Positions 1 through 7,000 of a stretch of DNA of 8,663 nt are shown here, piece by piece. A program made the position numbers and the translations under genes. Within the stretch, counting starts at the first letter, position 1. Every line of letters starts with the position of its first letter. The notes beneath the pieces were generated by a model. That model made no database searches. It had not been told where the DNA came from and worked only from the letters and a program-made list of their open reading frames with translations. Source of the stretch: Paracoccaceae bacterium (lineage in GTDB: Bacteria > Pseudomonadota > Alphaproteobacteria > Rhodobacterales > Rhodobacteraceae); assembly GCA_026997055.1 (NCBI GenBank), contig JALWJU010000651.1:1-8663 (forward strand). The letters are read 5' to 3'.

Positions 1-244
1 TTTTCTCTGAACCTCATGACTGCGGTGATTTGGTGAATTTCTTGCAAGATACTGAAAATGCGTGTTTATTTTGTAACGCAACCTGAACACTTCGATGGGG
101 GTGGCAACTGCCGAAAATCGACCGGGATCGGACGTTCGCCACACGACCCGAAGATCGAGAGGCGATGGGTTTGACGTCGCGGCCGGAAATCAAGAATGCG
201 GGTGCGAATATTGTCGCCTCGGTGGATCGATGGCGGTGACCCGC

Positions 245-261
245 AGTGACCCAGGGTCACT
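245..261. repeat. Perfect 8-bp palindrome at the 3' end of the endonuclease gene
   Basis: AGTGACCC and GGGTCACT flank a single central A. The motif GTGACCC also occurs just upstream (235-241) as a direct copy. The palindrome covers the stop codon of the endonuclease gene, which is read leftwards. No T-run follows on the minus strand, so it is not a normal intrinsic terminator. It could be a protein-binding site, a weak transcript-end hairpin or chance. The remaining 1-244 holds no gene I can support. Confidence 0.4.
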
Positions 262-868
262 CAACATATCCGAGGTCACGAAAATGCCGGTTGATCCGTT
301 CCTCTATATCAGCGACAGAGGTCTCACCTTGCGCGAGTTTTTCGGCCCACGGGCGCCCAGGATGTAGCACATCCCACGAAGATCGAAACTGGGTGGCTCT
401 GCGCTTGCCAGGGTCATTGTTGCCAAAGCCATCGACGATGACGTTCCAAAGTGGCTTGTACCAAGAGATCAACATACGCTCAGCCATACGTACCCAGACG
501 TCGTCAAGCACGAGGAATCTGCAACGAAAGTCATCGAGTTCGAGGTTACTCGCCTGCTCAATGGACCGGGCGTGCTTGCGAAGTCGATCCAAAAGCGCGG
601 TTCCTGCGGGCGCGTCCCAGTCTCCACCTCTGCGTCCGCCCTTTGGGTCCGCCTTGCCCACATATATGGGCGCGTTCAAGGCATCGCGGTTTTGAGCGGC
701 CAACGGACGATACGGCTCGAAACTTCCCGCATAATAGATCGCGTAAATACCGGCGCCCTCGAAGGGTTCTGGCGGTAGTGGCTCAGGCGCTTGTCGGAGA
801 AGCGCGCTCGCGGCGCTTTCCGCGAGGTTTTTCTTGTCCAGTGGATTGTATGGTTCGACTCGCCTCAT
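257..868 (-). CDS. Type II restriction endonuclease, GIY-YIG, Eco29kI-like
   Basis: This 203-aa protein is predicted to cut unmethylated DNA, probably at CCGCGG, the Eco29kI/SacII site. The GIY-YIG core is visible: GIYAIYY at residues 40-46 and IYVGKA at 68-73. Arg95 and His99 lie in the following helix (LLDRLRKHARSI), Glu130 in RMAERMLISWYKPLWN and Asn142 at the end of that segment. The Y42-Y69, R95-H99 and E130-N142 spacings match the catalytic residues I recall for R.Eco29kI (Y49/Y76, R104/H108, E142/N154), so the active site looks intact. The ATG start gives the N-terminus PYNPLDKKNL expected for the family, but the Shine-Dalgarno is weak. The gene begins inside the methyltransferase 3' end (86 bp overlap), which suggests translational coupling that delays nuclease synthesis. 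The family call is firm; the exact site is inferred. Confidence 0.9.
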   Translation of the reverse strand: MRRVEPYNPLDKKNLAESAASALLRQAPEPLPPEPFEGAGIYAIYYAGSFEPYRPLAAQNRDALNAPIYVGKADPKGGRRGGDWDAPAGTALLDRLRKHARSIEQASNLELDDFRCRFLVLDDVWVRMAERMLISWYKPLWNVIVDGFGNNDPGKRRATQFRSSWDVLHPGRPWAEKLAQGETSVADIEERINRHFRDLGYVE

Positions 869-2003
869 GCGGGCAGTCTATCTGCTCACGAACGGCTTCC
901 ACAACGATTCGCGCCAGTTCGACCGGAACCGCATTGCCAAGTTGCCGCATCGTTTCCGTCCAGGAGCCATGAAATCGAAAGCTGTCGGGGAATGTCTGCA
1001 GCCGAGCGCTCTCGCGGACTGAGAAATACCGTACGGAACCATCAGGGCGGCGAAGCATGTTTTCGCCTCCAGGCACCCCATGAACCCCCGCCTTGAGCGT
1101 CTTGGCGGGTTCGTCGAGCGGACTGCCTGTGTGCCCGGGATAGGAACGAGCGCCAGGAATAAACCGATGATCTGGGATCTTGATGGCTTCATCGGGGAAA
1201 AACTCTGGATCCGGCAGGTCAAGAAGGGAATCCCTAACCGTGCGCCACGGCAACTCGCTAGGTTCTTCACGCAGTTTTTCGGCCCGTGAGACTTCGCGGG
1301 GGTCATCCACAGGAACTATTCCATGACGACTCCAGTATTCTCCGTCTCGCCATTTGGACCACAACAGCGCGTCCCGCGAATGTGTGGGCTCCGGAAAATG
1401 GAAGGGCGCCGCGAGATCATCGCGTATACCAACGATGAAGACGCGCTCGCGCTTTTGCGGAACGCCATAATCGGCGGCATTCAGCAATCTGACGACCACA
1501 TTGTAGTGCAGTCCGCCCTTCGCGCCACTTGTTTCGTAGTCTTCCAGGCGCTGGAGGTGTTCCAACCACTCCTCGCCAAGGCGCTGCTCCAGATCGGGAT
1601 GGCGAAGCTGAAGCCGGATGTATTCGAGGTAGTTTGTGAATGCTTGACGCGTGAGTCCCTTGACGTTCTCGAAAACAAATGCCTTTGGACGCAACTCCCT
1701 TACCGCTCGCACCGCTTGTGGAAACATGTCGCGCGGATCAAGGAACGCCCGGTGCCGCCCTCCCATCGAGAATGGCTGACAGGGGGGGCCTCCCGTCACT
1801 AGATCCACCTTCCCCTCAAAGGGAGAATAGTCAAATCGGCGGACGTCACCCCGTTCCCATCCGAACAGGGGCCATGACCGGTTCTCGGCCAAGGTGTCGC
1901 AAGCCCATCGATCAATTTCGACAACGGCCAAGTGTTCGCATCCAGCGAGTTCAGCGCCCATGGCCAGGCCACCAGCGCCCGCGAATAGCTCGATCGATTT
2001 CAT
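783..2003 (-). CDS. DNA (cytosine-5) methyltransferase of the R-M system
   Basis: This 406-aa C5 methyltransferase transfers methyl from S-adenosylmethionine to cytosine in the recognition site and protects the host from the adjacent endonuclease. Motifs appear in canonical order: motif I FAGAGGLAMG (residues 7-16, AdoMet binding), motif IV GGPPCQPFS with catalytic Cys75, motif VI FENVKGL (111-117), motif VIII QKRERVFIVG (183-192) and motif X QLGNAVPVELA (354-364). The variable target-recognition region lies at roughly 198-325. Its ATG overlaps the vsr stop as ATGA, with a GGGAG ribosome site inside vsr. Its last ~28 codons overlap the endonuclease gene. The basic, low-complexity tail after residue ~380 lies in that overlap and may be an extension dispensable for catalysis. 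Partnering with an Eco29kI-like nuclease suggests CCGCGG; sequence alone does not prove the site. Confidence 0.95.
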   Translation of the reverse strand: MKSIELFAGAGGLAMGAELAGCEHLAVVEIDRWACDTLAENRSWPLFGWERGDVRRFDYSPFEGKVDLVTGGPPCQPFSMGGRHRAFLDPRDMFPQAVRAVRELRPKAFVFENVKGLTRQAFTNYLEYIRLQLRHPDLEQRLGEEWLEHLQRLEDYETSGAKGGLHYNVVVRLLNAADYGVPQKRERVFIVGIRDDLAAPFHFPEPTHSRDALLWSKWRDGEYWSRHGIVPVDDPREVSRAEKLREEPSELPWRTVRDSLLDLPDPEFFPDEAIKIPDHRFIPGARSYPGHTGSPLDEPAKTLKAGVHGVPGGENMLRRPDGSVRYFSVRESARLQTFPDSFRFHGSWTETMRQLGNAVPVELARIVVEAVREQIDCPHEASRTIQSTGQEKPRGKRRERASPTSA

Positions 2004-2410
2004 CCCAAGAACTCCCTAATTTTCTTTTCGAGTTCTATCATGTTTTTCGTCTCGCACTCCCAGACCTCCAATACATCCCAGCCCATTTGGCTTAACTTTT
2101 CGTTGTTCCGCACATCCCGCGCGCGGTTTCCTTCGAGCTTCGGAAGCCAAAAGTCCAGTTTCGATTTCGGAACCCTTGCGAAGGGGCACTTCGGATCCGG
2201 ATGCCGGTGCCAGAAGCAGCCATGAACGAAGATTATTTTCCTTTTTGGGCCGAACACGAGGTCGGGGGTCCCAGGCAGATCACGTCGGTGAAGCCTGTAG
2301 CGGTACCCCAATCTGTGAACGAGTCGGCGAACGCGCATTTCCGGCTTGGTGTCGCGGTCGCGCACTAGGCTCATGCGGTGCGAGCGTTCCTCTGGCGTCA
2401 GCGTATCCAT
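2000..2410 (-). CDS. vsr: Very short patch repair (Vsr) mismatch endonuclease
   Basis: This 136-aa Vsr-family endonuclease nicks next to T:G mismatches created when 5-methylcytosine deaminates, limiting the C-to-T mutation caused by the partner methyltransferase. It starts MDTLTPEERSHRMSLVRDRD, typical of the family. TPDLVF carries the catalytic Asp50, and FVHGCFWHRH (61-70) carries His63, the FWH wedge residues and zinc ligands Cys65 and His70. Further cysteines (75, 119) could complete the zinc site. VWECE near the end is also family-typical. Length equals full-length Vsr. It is the first gene of the vsr-methyltransferase-endonuclease operon and overlaps the next gene by 4 bp. The Shine-Dalgarno is poor, and I see no convincing promoter upstream. 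Confidence 0.95.
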   Translation of the reverse strand: MDTLTPEERSHRMSLVRDRDTKPEMRVRRLVHRLGYRYRLHRRDLPGTPDLVFGPKRKIIFVHGCFWHRHPDPKCPFARVPKSKLDFWLPKLEGNRARDVRNNEKLSQMGWDVLEVWECETKNMIELEKKIREFLG

Positions 2411-2976
2411 GGGACATATGGTGCACTAAGTGGTGTGAGCATACAACATCCGGGAACGCGAGTCGCCAAAAGAAGCGGGCCTTGGCACTTCTCTTGTTTA
2501 CCGAGGCCTATTGGAACCTCTCTTGCGCTTACTTCTCCAGTCACACCGACGCTCAGCCACCGCATCAACGTCTCCTTGGGCCTTTGCCCGACACCGTAGG
2601 TCCGCTTCGCGGATGCCGAGTCGACGTCAGCGTCGAGACAGTCCTTTTCGGGTAGCACCTGCTCGGATCATTGTTCGCCGCTGAAATCCTGGCCCGCCGA
2701 AACGGAGGCGTGCGTTCGTGCCGTCGGAAGCTTCTTGACGAGATGTTTGTGCAGACATGGCGTGGTGCTCGATAATGGGCGTCCTGACTGACAGCTTCAT
2801 GACCCGGTGCCGCCAGCGCGCCGGTCCAAGATTGGCTTTGCGGCCAGCGAAGAAGGTTGAAGCCGGCCCTGACCGTGCACCATGCTCCAGAACCGCAACG
2901 GTTGCTGATTTTGCGATGACAAGTCACAATAAAGAGTGCAAAGACGTTAATCGCACACCATGACTTGAGGCATGAG
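2411..2976. other. Gene-free stretch between vsr and the FRG remnant
   Basis: These 566 bp separate the divergent vsr operon and FRG gene, so promoters for both should lie here, but I find no convincing -35/-10 pair. A small hairpin (TCCGC-TTC-GCGGA) sits at 2601-2613. The open frames present (for example 2398-2658 and 2565-3116 on the minus strand, 2757-2963 on the plus strand) encode proteins I do not recognise. One runs antisense through the FRG gene, and none has a clear ribosome site. The stretch may be decayed mobile or coding DNA. Confidence 0.5.
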
Positions 2977-3183
2977 ATGAGACACGACGACCGGAATATA
3001 CAATCAGTCGGAGAGTTCATCACAGAGATTCGAAATACTTGCCAGGATGGTCTGGTCTGGTTCCGCGGGCAAACTGACATCGCATGGCCATTATTGCCGA
3101 ACATAGCGCGTCCCATCGAGGGTTATCCGGATGGTTTAATGGATCAAGAGCTACCAGCAATAAAGCGCTTGGGGCTGTCCTAG
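2977..3183 (+). pseudogene. FRG-domain protein, 5' fragment cut by an IS
   Basis: The first ~64 codons of an FRG-domain gene survive. FRG is named for the conserved Phe-Arg-Gly seen here in VWFRGQTD (residues 27-34), followed by AWPLLPNIAR (36-45), the usual start of the domain. Complete FRG proteins are usually a few hundred residues long and several occur in defence islands, but their biochemical role is poorly known. The ATG at 2977 is chosen because GAGG lies 6 nt upstream; a TTG at 2965 in the same frame is less likely. The native frame ends at 3170 where the IS inverted repeat begins; three residues and a TAG at 3181-3183 come from the IS. The rest of the gene is absent beyond the IS, so it was deleted or moved away. 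It is almost certainly non-functional. Confidence 0.8.
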
Positions 3184-3188
3184 ATAAC
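3171..3188 (+). repeat. Left terminal inverted repeat of the IS
   Basis: GGGGCTGTCCTAGATAAC is an exact reverse complement of 3870-3887. Its inner base forms part of the transposase stop codon (3188-3190). Its TAG at 3181-3183 terminates the truncated FRG frame. Confidence 0.95.
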
Positions 3189-3853
3189 TAGTTTAGATAC
3201 TTCCTAACCCATTGTCTTAGCTGGGATAACTGGGCTGATGGATCACTGTTGTTGAATCTCCATTCACACTCCTTCAAGAATAGCCCGAAATGGGCCTTGG
3301 GGACACCGTTGAATTTCCGCATATGCCGCTTGGCCTGGTTCCAGAAATTCTCAATGCCGTTGATGTGGTTGTTGCGGTCGGCAAACAGCTGAGAATGGTT
3401 AATTCGGAAGTGGTGGAAGTCCGACACATCCAGCACGTTGTAGCCCCTCCAGCAGTCCGTGTAGACGATGCTGTCAGGCACCACCTTGCGCTCGATGATC
3501 GGCATCAGCGTGGCTGATCTGGCATCTGGAATGATCTTGGTGTAAACTTTTCCACCCCGCTTAAGTATGCCAAATACCGGGATTTTCCCTGCCGCCCCAC
3601 GGCCACGTTTACCTTTTCTGCGACCACCAAAGCAGCTCTCGTCCACTTCGATCTCTCCGCCAAACATGGCCTCGCTCTCGGCCTCCAGCTCACAGGCGAT
3701 GATCTCGCGAAGGCGAAGGAAATAATAGGCGGCGGTGTTGCGGTGCACACCGCAAAGGCTGGCCGCCGTTCGCGCGGTCGTTCCGGCCACGAAATGTTCG
3801 ACCAGGCGGGCCTGTTTATGCTTGCTTAAACGACTCTTTCTCATACGTCCCAT
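3188..3853 (-). CDS. IS1595-family transposase (ISXO2-like)
   Basis: This 221-aa transposase catalyses cut or copy of the surrounding IS. An N-terminal helix-turn-helix (about residues 24-45, TTARTAASLCGVHRNTAAYY) should bind the inverted repeats. The RNase H-fold DDE core shows Asp71 in EVDESCFGG, Asp133 in VYTDCWRGYN and the NHINGIENFW block with Asn165 and Glu168. A basic RRKGKRGRG loop follows the first Asp. Length is normal for IS1016-type enzymes and the frame is unbroken, so it may be active. The start at 3853 is favoured because GAGG lies 5 nt upstream; Met4 is an alternative. It is read in the same direction as the tracrRNA, whose terminator would shield it from read-through. Confidence 0.93.
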   Translation of the reverse strand: MGRMRKSRLSKHKQARLVEHFVAGTTARTAASLCGVHRNTAAYYFLRLREIIACELEAESEAMFGGEIEVDESCFGGRRKGKRGRGAAGKIPVFGILKRGGKVYTKIIPDARSATLMPIIERKVVPDSIVYTDCWRGYNVLDVSDFHHFRINHSQLFADRNNHINGIENFWNQAKRHMRKFNGVPKAHFGLFLKECEWRFNNSDPSAQLSQLRQWVRKYLN

Positions 3854-3869
3854 GATAACCTCAAAGTCG

Positions 3870-3887
3870 GTTATCTAGGACAGCCCC
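3870..3887 (-). repeat. Right terminal inverted repeat of the IS
   Basis: GTTATCTAGGACAGCCCC mirrors the left end perfectly over 18 bp. Homology stops at the next inner base. The outer end is 5 bp from the T-run of the tracrRNA terminator, so the insertion landed immediately after that gene. Confidence 0.95.
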
Positions 3888-3892
3888 TCTCG

Positions 3893-3922
3893 AAAATAAC
3901 GGGGCAGGCCGCAGCCTGCCCC
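3893..3922 (-). terminator. Intrinsic terminator of the tracrRNA
   Basis: GGGGCAGGC and GCCTGCCCC form a perfect 9-bp stem around a 4-nt loop. On the minus strand it is followed by GTTATTTTC, a short T-rich tail. It also serves as the last structural hairpin of the tracrRNA, as in other II-C systems. The plus-strand side has no T-run, so it acts leftwards. Confidence 0.85.
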
Positions 3923-3979
3923 AATGGTGTGGATCTTTCGCCTTATCGCGGGAAAGACCACGCCGCTTCTTCTGCTAGA
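3893..3979 (-). ncRNA. tracrRNA of the type II-C CRISPR system
   Basis: A predicted ~87-nt RNA that pairs with crRNA repeats, is normally processed with them and is bound by Cas9. The anti-repeat spans 3978-3945. Against the repeat at the right edge of the window it forms 23 continuous pairs (four G-U), a UUU/UUU internal loop, CCCG with CGGG, one bulged C, and GAU with the repeat's first GUC: 30 pairs in all. Directly after comes AAGGC, matching the AAUAAGGC that follows the anti-repeat in Neisseria meningitidis tracrRNA. The RNA ends in a 9-bp GC-rich hairpin and T-run. A promoter placed ~7 nt upstream puts the start at the first anti-repeat base. Parts of the anti-repeat can also fold inside the tracrRNA (see findings). 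Ends are predicted to within a few bases. Confidence 0.9.
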
Positions 3980-3985
3980 GGTTCT

Positions 3986-4015
3986 ATTATAGGATGAATC
4001 GCGACTCAATTTCAA
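3986..4015 (-). promoter_or_regulatory. Promoter of the tracrRNA
   Basis: On the minus strand, TTGAAA (4010-4015) and a perfect TATAAT (3986-3991) are separated by 18 bp, a near-consensus sigma-70-type promoter. A start ~7 nt downstream falls at about 3979, exactly where the anti-repeat begins. The -35 lies only 7 bp from the cas9 ribosome site, so polymerase here may interfere with cas9 transcription. On the opposite strand TATTAT (3985-3990) overlaps the same bases and could be a -10 for cas9, but I see no good -35 for it. Confidence 0.85.
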
Positions 4016-4033
4016 GTATTGCAAGAGGGCACC

Positions 4034-7000
4034 ATGTATCGCTTTGCATTTGATCTGGGTTCCGGCTCGCTCGGCTGGGCCGTTTTCGAGCTTGACGAGA
4101 GGCACAGCCCCACGCGGCTTGTGGATATGGGGGTGCGCATCTTTCCGACCGGTCGCGATCCCGCTTCGAAAGAGTCCAATGCCGCCGGTCGCAGACAACC
4201 TCGCCAGCAGCGCCGTAAGATCGACCGGCGCAAGAGACGGCGGCAGCGCCTGGAGGGGCAACTGGTAGCCGCCGGGCTTATGCCTGCGCGTGAGGAGGGC
4301 GCCGGGAGGGATGAATTCTTCGCCATCGACCCCTATTGCGCCCGTGCCCGTGCCGCGCGCGGGGAATGCTCCCCCCACGAGCTTGGCCGCGCCATCTGGC
4401 ACATCTCGAAGCATCGCGGCTTCAAGAGCAATCGAAAGACCGATCGCGCCAATGAAGAAGAAAGCGGCAAGATCGCCCCAGCCGCCGCCCGGCTCCGCGA
4501 GCAACTGGCGCAGGAGGGCGCGCCGACCTATGGGGTCTGGCTGGCCCGGCGCCATCTGGCGGGCGAGGCGGTGCGCATCCATCTGGGCAATGACAAGGCC
4601 TATGATTTCTACCCGACCCGCCAGATGCTCGAGGACGAGTTCGACCGTATCTGGCGCGTGCAGGCCCGGCATCACGAACTGAGCGGCGAAGCGCGCGACG
4701 CCATCCGCGACACGCTCTTCTTCCAGCGCCCGCTGAAGCCGGTCAGGCCCGGGCGCTGCACCTTCTTTCCCGACGATTACCGCCTGCCCAAATGGCACCC
4801 GCTGGCGCAGGAATTCCTCATCCTGCAGCAGCTCAATGCGCTGCGCATCCTTGGTGAAGGCGGCGAACGGGCGCTCGACCTGACCGCGCGCGACCTGCTG
4901 GCCCGCCACCTCATGGCCGGCAACAAGCTGACGTGGAAGGGCCTGCGCAGGCTGCTGAAACTGCCTTCGGACAGCGAGATCAATCTCGAGCGCGGCGGGC
5001 TGAAGGAGCTTGCCTGCAACCAGACCGCCGCCCGCCTGGTTATCGGCACGAAGAACAAGCCGGGGCCGCTACTGGAAATATGGCACAGGCTTGACCCGCG
5101 GCGACAGCTGATCCTTATCAGAATATTGGCAGTCACAGCATCTCCGGAGCGTGCGCGAACCCGGTTGGAGAACTGGGCCGGGCTTGAACGCGAAACCGCC
5201 GAGGCGGTGGAGAAGGTTTCGCTGCCAGACGGCCATATCATGCTGGGTGAGCGGGCCGCGCGGGCCATCGTCCAGGTGATGCGCGAAGAGGTGATCGTCT
5301 ATAGCGATGCGGTGCGCACGGCCAGCGAACGCGGCCAGTTCGGCGAAGGCGTGGTCCTGCACCATTCCGACCTGCGCGCCGAGGGCGACCCGGGGCTTGA
5401 CCGCCTGCCGCGCTACAATGAACTGCCCGCGCTGAGGCACATGATCGGCACCGGCACGGGCGCACCGGAAGACCCGCCCGACATCCGCTTCGGGCGCATC
5501 TCCAACCCGACCGTGCATATCGCGCTCGGCCAGTTCCGCCGGGTGATGAACGCGCTGATCGACCGCTACGGCAAGCCCGCACAGGTGGTGATCGAGGCCA
5601 CTCGCGACATGGCCAGATCGGCGCGCGAACTGACCGAGATCGAGCGCACGATCAGGCAGAACACGAAGCGCAATGACGCATGGCGCAAAGAACTCGAAGA
5701 GCAGGGCATCCTCGCGCCCGGCCAGCGCATCGGCGACCGCTTCCTGCGCATGCGGCTCTGGGAGGAACTGGGCCGGACCCCGGCGGATCGCCTCTGCCCC
5801 TACTCAGGTAAGCTAATCGCGTTGCATCAACTTCATTCCGACGAGGTGGAGATCGACCACATCCTGCCCTTCGAGGACACTTTCGACGACAGCCCCGCCA
5901 ACAAGATTGTCTGCTTTCGCGCCGCCAACCGCATCAAGGGCAAGCGCGCCCCGGGCGATGCCTGGGCGGGCGAGGAACTCGCCGCGATCATCGACCGGGT
6001 GAAGGCCGCGCCAGGCATGGAACGCAAGCTCTGGCGCTTCCTGCCCGGCGCGCTCGAAAAATGGCAGGAGGATCGTGCCTTCGAGGACCGCCAGCTGCAC
6101 GCCACCGGCCATCTCGCCCGCGTGGTGCGCGCCTATGCCGAGGCGCTCTTTCCCAAGGACGGCACGTCGAACATCTGGATGCCGGTGGGCCGCATGACGG
6201 CGATGATGCGCCGCCGCTGGGGCATCCACCTGCCCGATCACAACGCCAAGACCCGCGACGATCACCGCCACCACGCGCTCGATGCGGCCGTGATCGGCGT
6301 GATCGACCGGCGCATGATCCAGCGGCTTCAGACCTACGCCCGCCAGATCGGCGCCGAGGAACTCGACCGGGTGCTGCCCGCGCCCCCCGAGCCGTTCGAG
6401 GGCTACCGCGATCAGGTGATGGAACGGGTCCGGCGCGTCCTGGCCAGCCACCGCCCGGACCATTCCGCCAGCGGCCGCCTGCACGAGGACACCGCCTACG
6501 GCCTGATCCGCGATACGCCCGAAAACCAGGCCGCCCGCACCATCGGCAACCTCGTGGTGCGCAAGCCCGTGATCGCGCTGACCGCCAAGGAAATCGGCCA
6601 GGTGCGCGACGAGAAGCTCCGCGAAGATCTGCTGCGCGCCACCGAAGGGGCGCGTGGCGACAAGAAAAAGCTGTCCGAGGCGCTCGCGGCATGGAGCGAG
6701 GAGACCGGCCACCGGCGGCTGCGCATCATCAAGCCCGCGGAGAACGCGCGCCCCGTATGCGATGCGCAAGGCCGGCCCGTCAAATGGCTGGTGCCCGACG
6801 GGATCGCCTTCATGGACATTCTCGAGGGGCCTGACGGCAAATGGTTCCACCACGCCACCGACATCTGGGCGGCACAATCCGGGGAGGCGGATGACTGGCG
6901 CGACGCGCACCCCGATGCCCGCTTCATCATGCGGCTCTACAAGAACGACACGATCCAGCTGTTCGACCTTGATGACGAAGGCGAGCCGGTCGAGGGCAGC

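Larger units (their letters stand above)
3171..3887 (-). mobile_element. Complete IS1595-family (IS1016-like) insertion sequence
   Basis: A 717-bp element bounded by perfect 18-bp inverted repeats, with one transposase gene filling nearly all of it. Size, repeat ends starting GGGGCTGTCC and the transposase type all fit the IS1016 group of IS1595 (often annotated ISXO2-like). The family normally makes an 8-bp target duplication, but the flanks differ (AAGCGCTT at 3163-3170, TCTCGAAA at 3888-3895). This points to an adjacent deletion or recombination between IS copies after insertion. The element interrupts the FRG gene on its left and touches the tracrRNA 3' end on its right. Confidence 0.9.

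Noticed and set aside
42..70. Plus-strand promoter-like pair TTGCAA and TTTATT with 17-bp spacing
   Set aside because: Each hexamer matches consensus at only four of six positions, and no plausible plus-strand gene follows.
2565..3116. Minus-strand open frame (183 codons) spanning the intergenic stretch and the FRG fragment
   Set aside because: It is antisense to the recognisable FRG segment, is rich in Ser, Arg and Cys without a domain, and has no clear ribosome site. It is treated as chance or decayed DNA.
3163..3895. An 8-bp target site duplication around the IS
   Set aside because: AAGCGCTT and TCTCGAAA do not match in any nearby register, so none is claimed.
3875..4909. Long minus-strand open frame (344 codons) over the tracrRNA and the cas9 5' part
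   Set aside because: It is antisense to a clearly coding gene, runs through the tracrRNA gene and terminator, and shows no family motif. Long antisense frames are expected in GC-rich genes.
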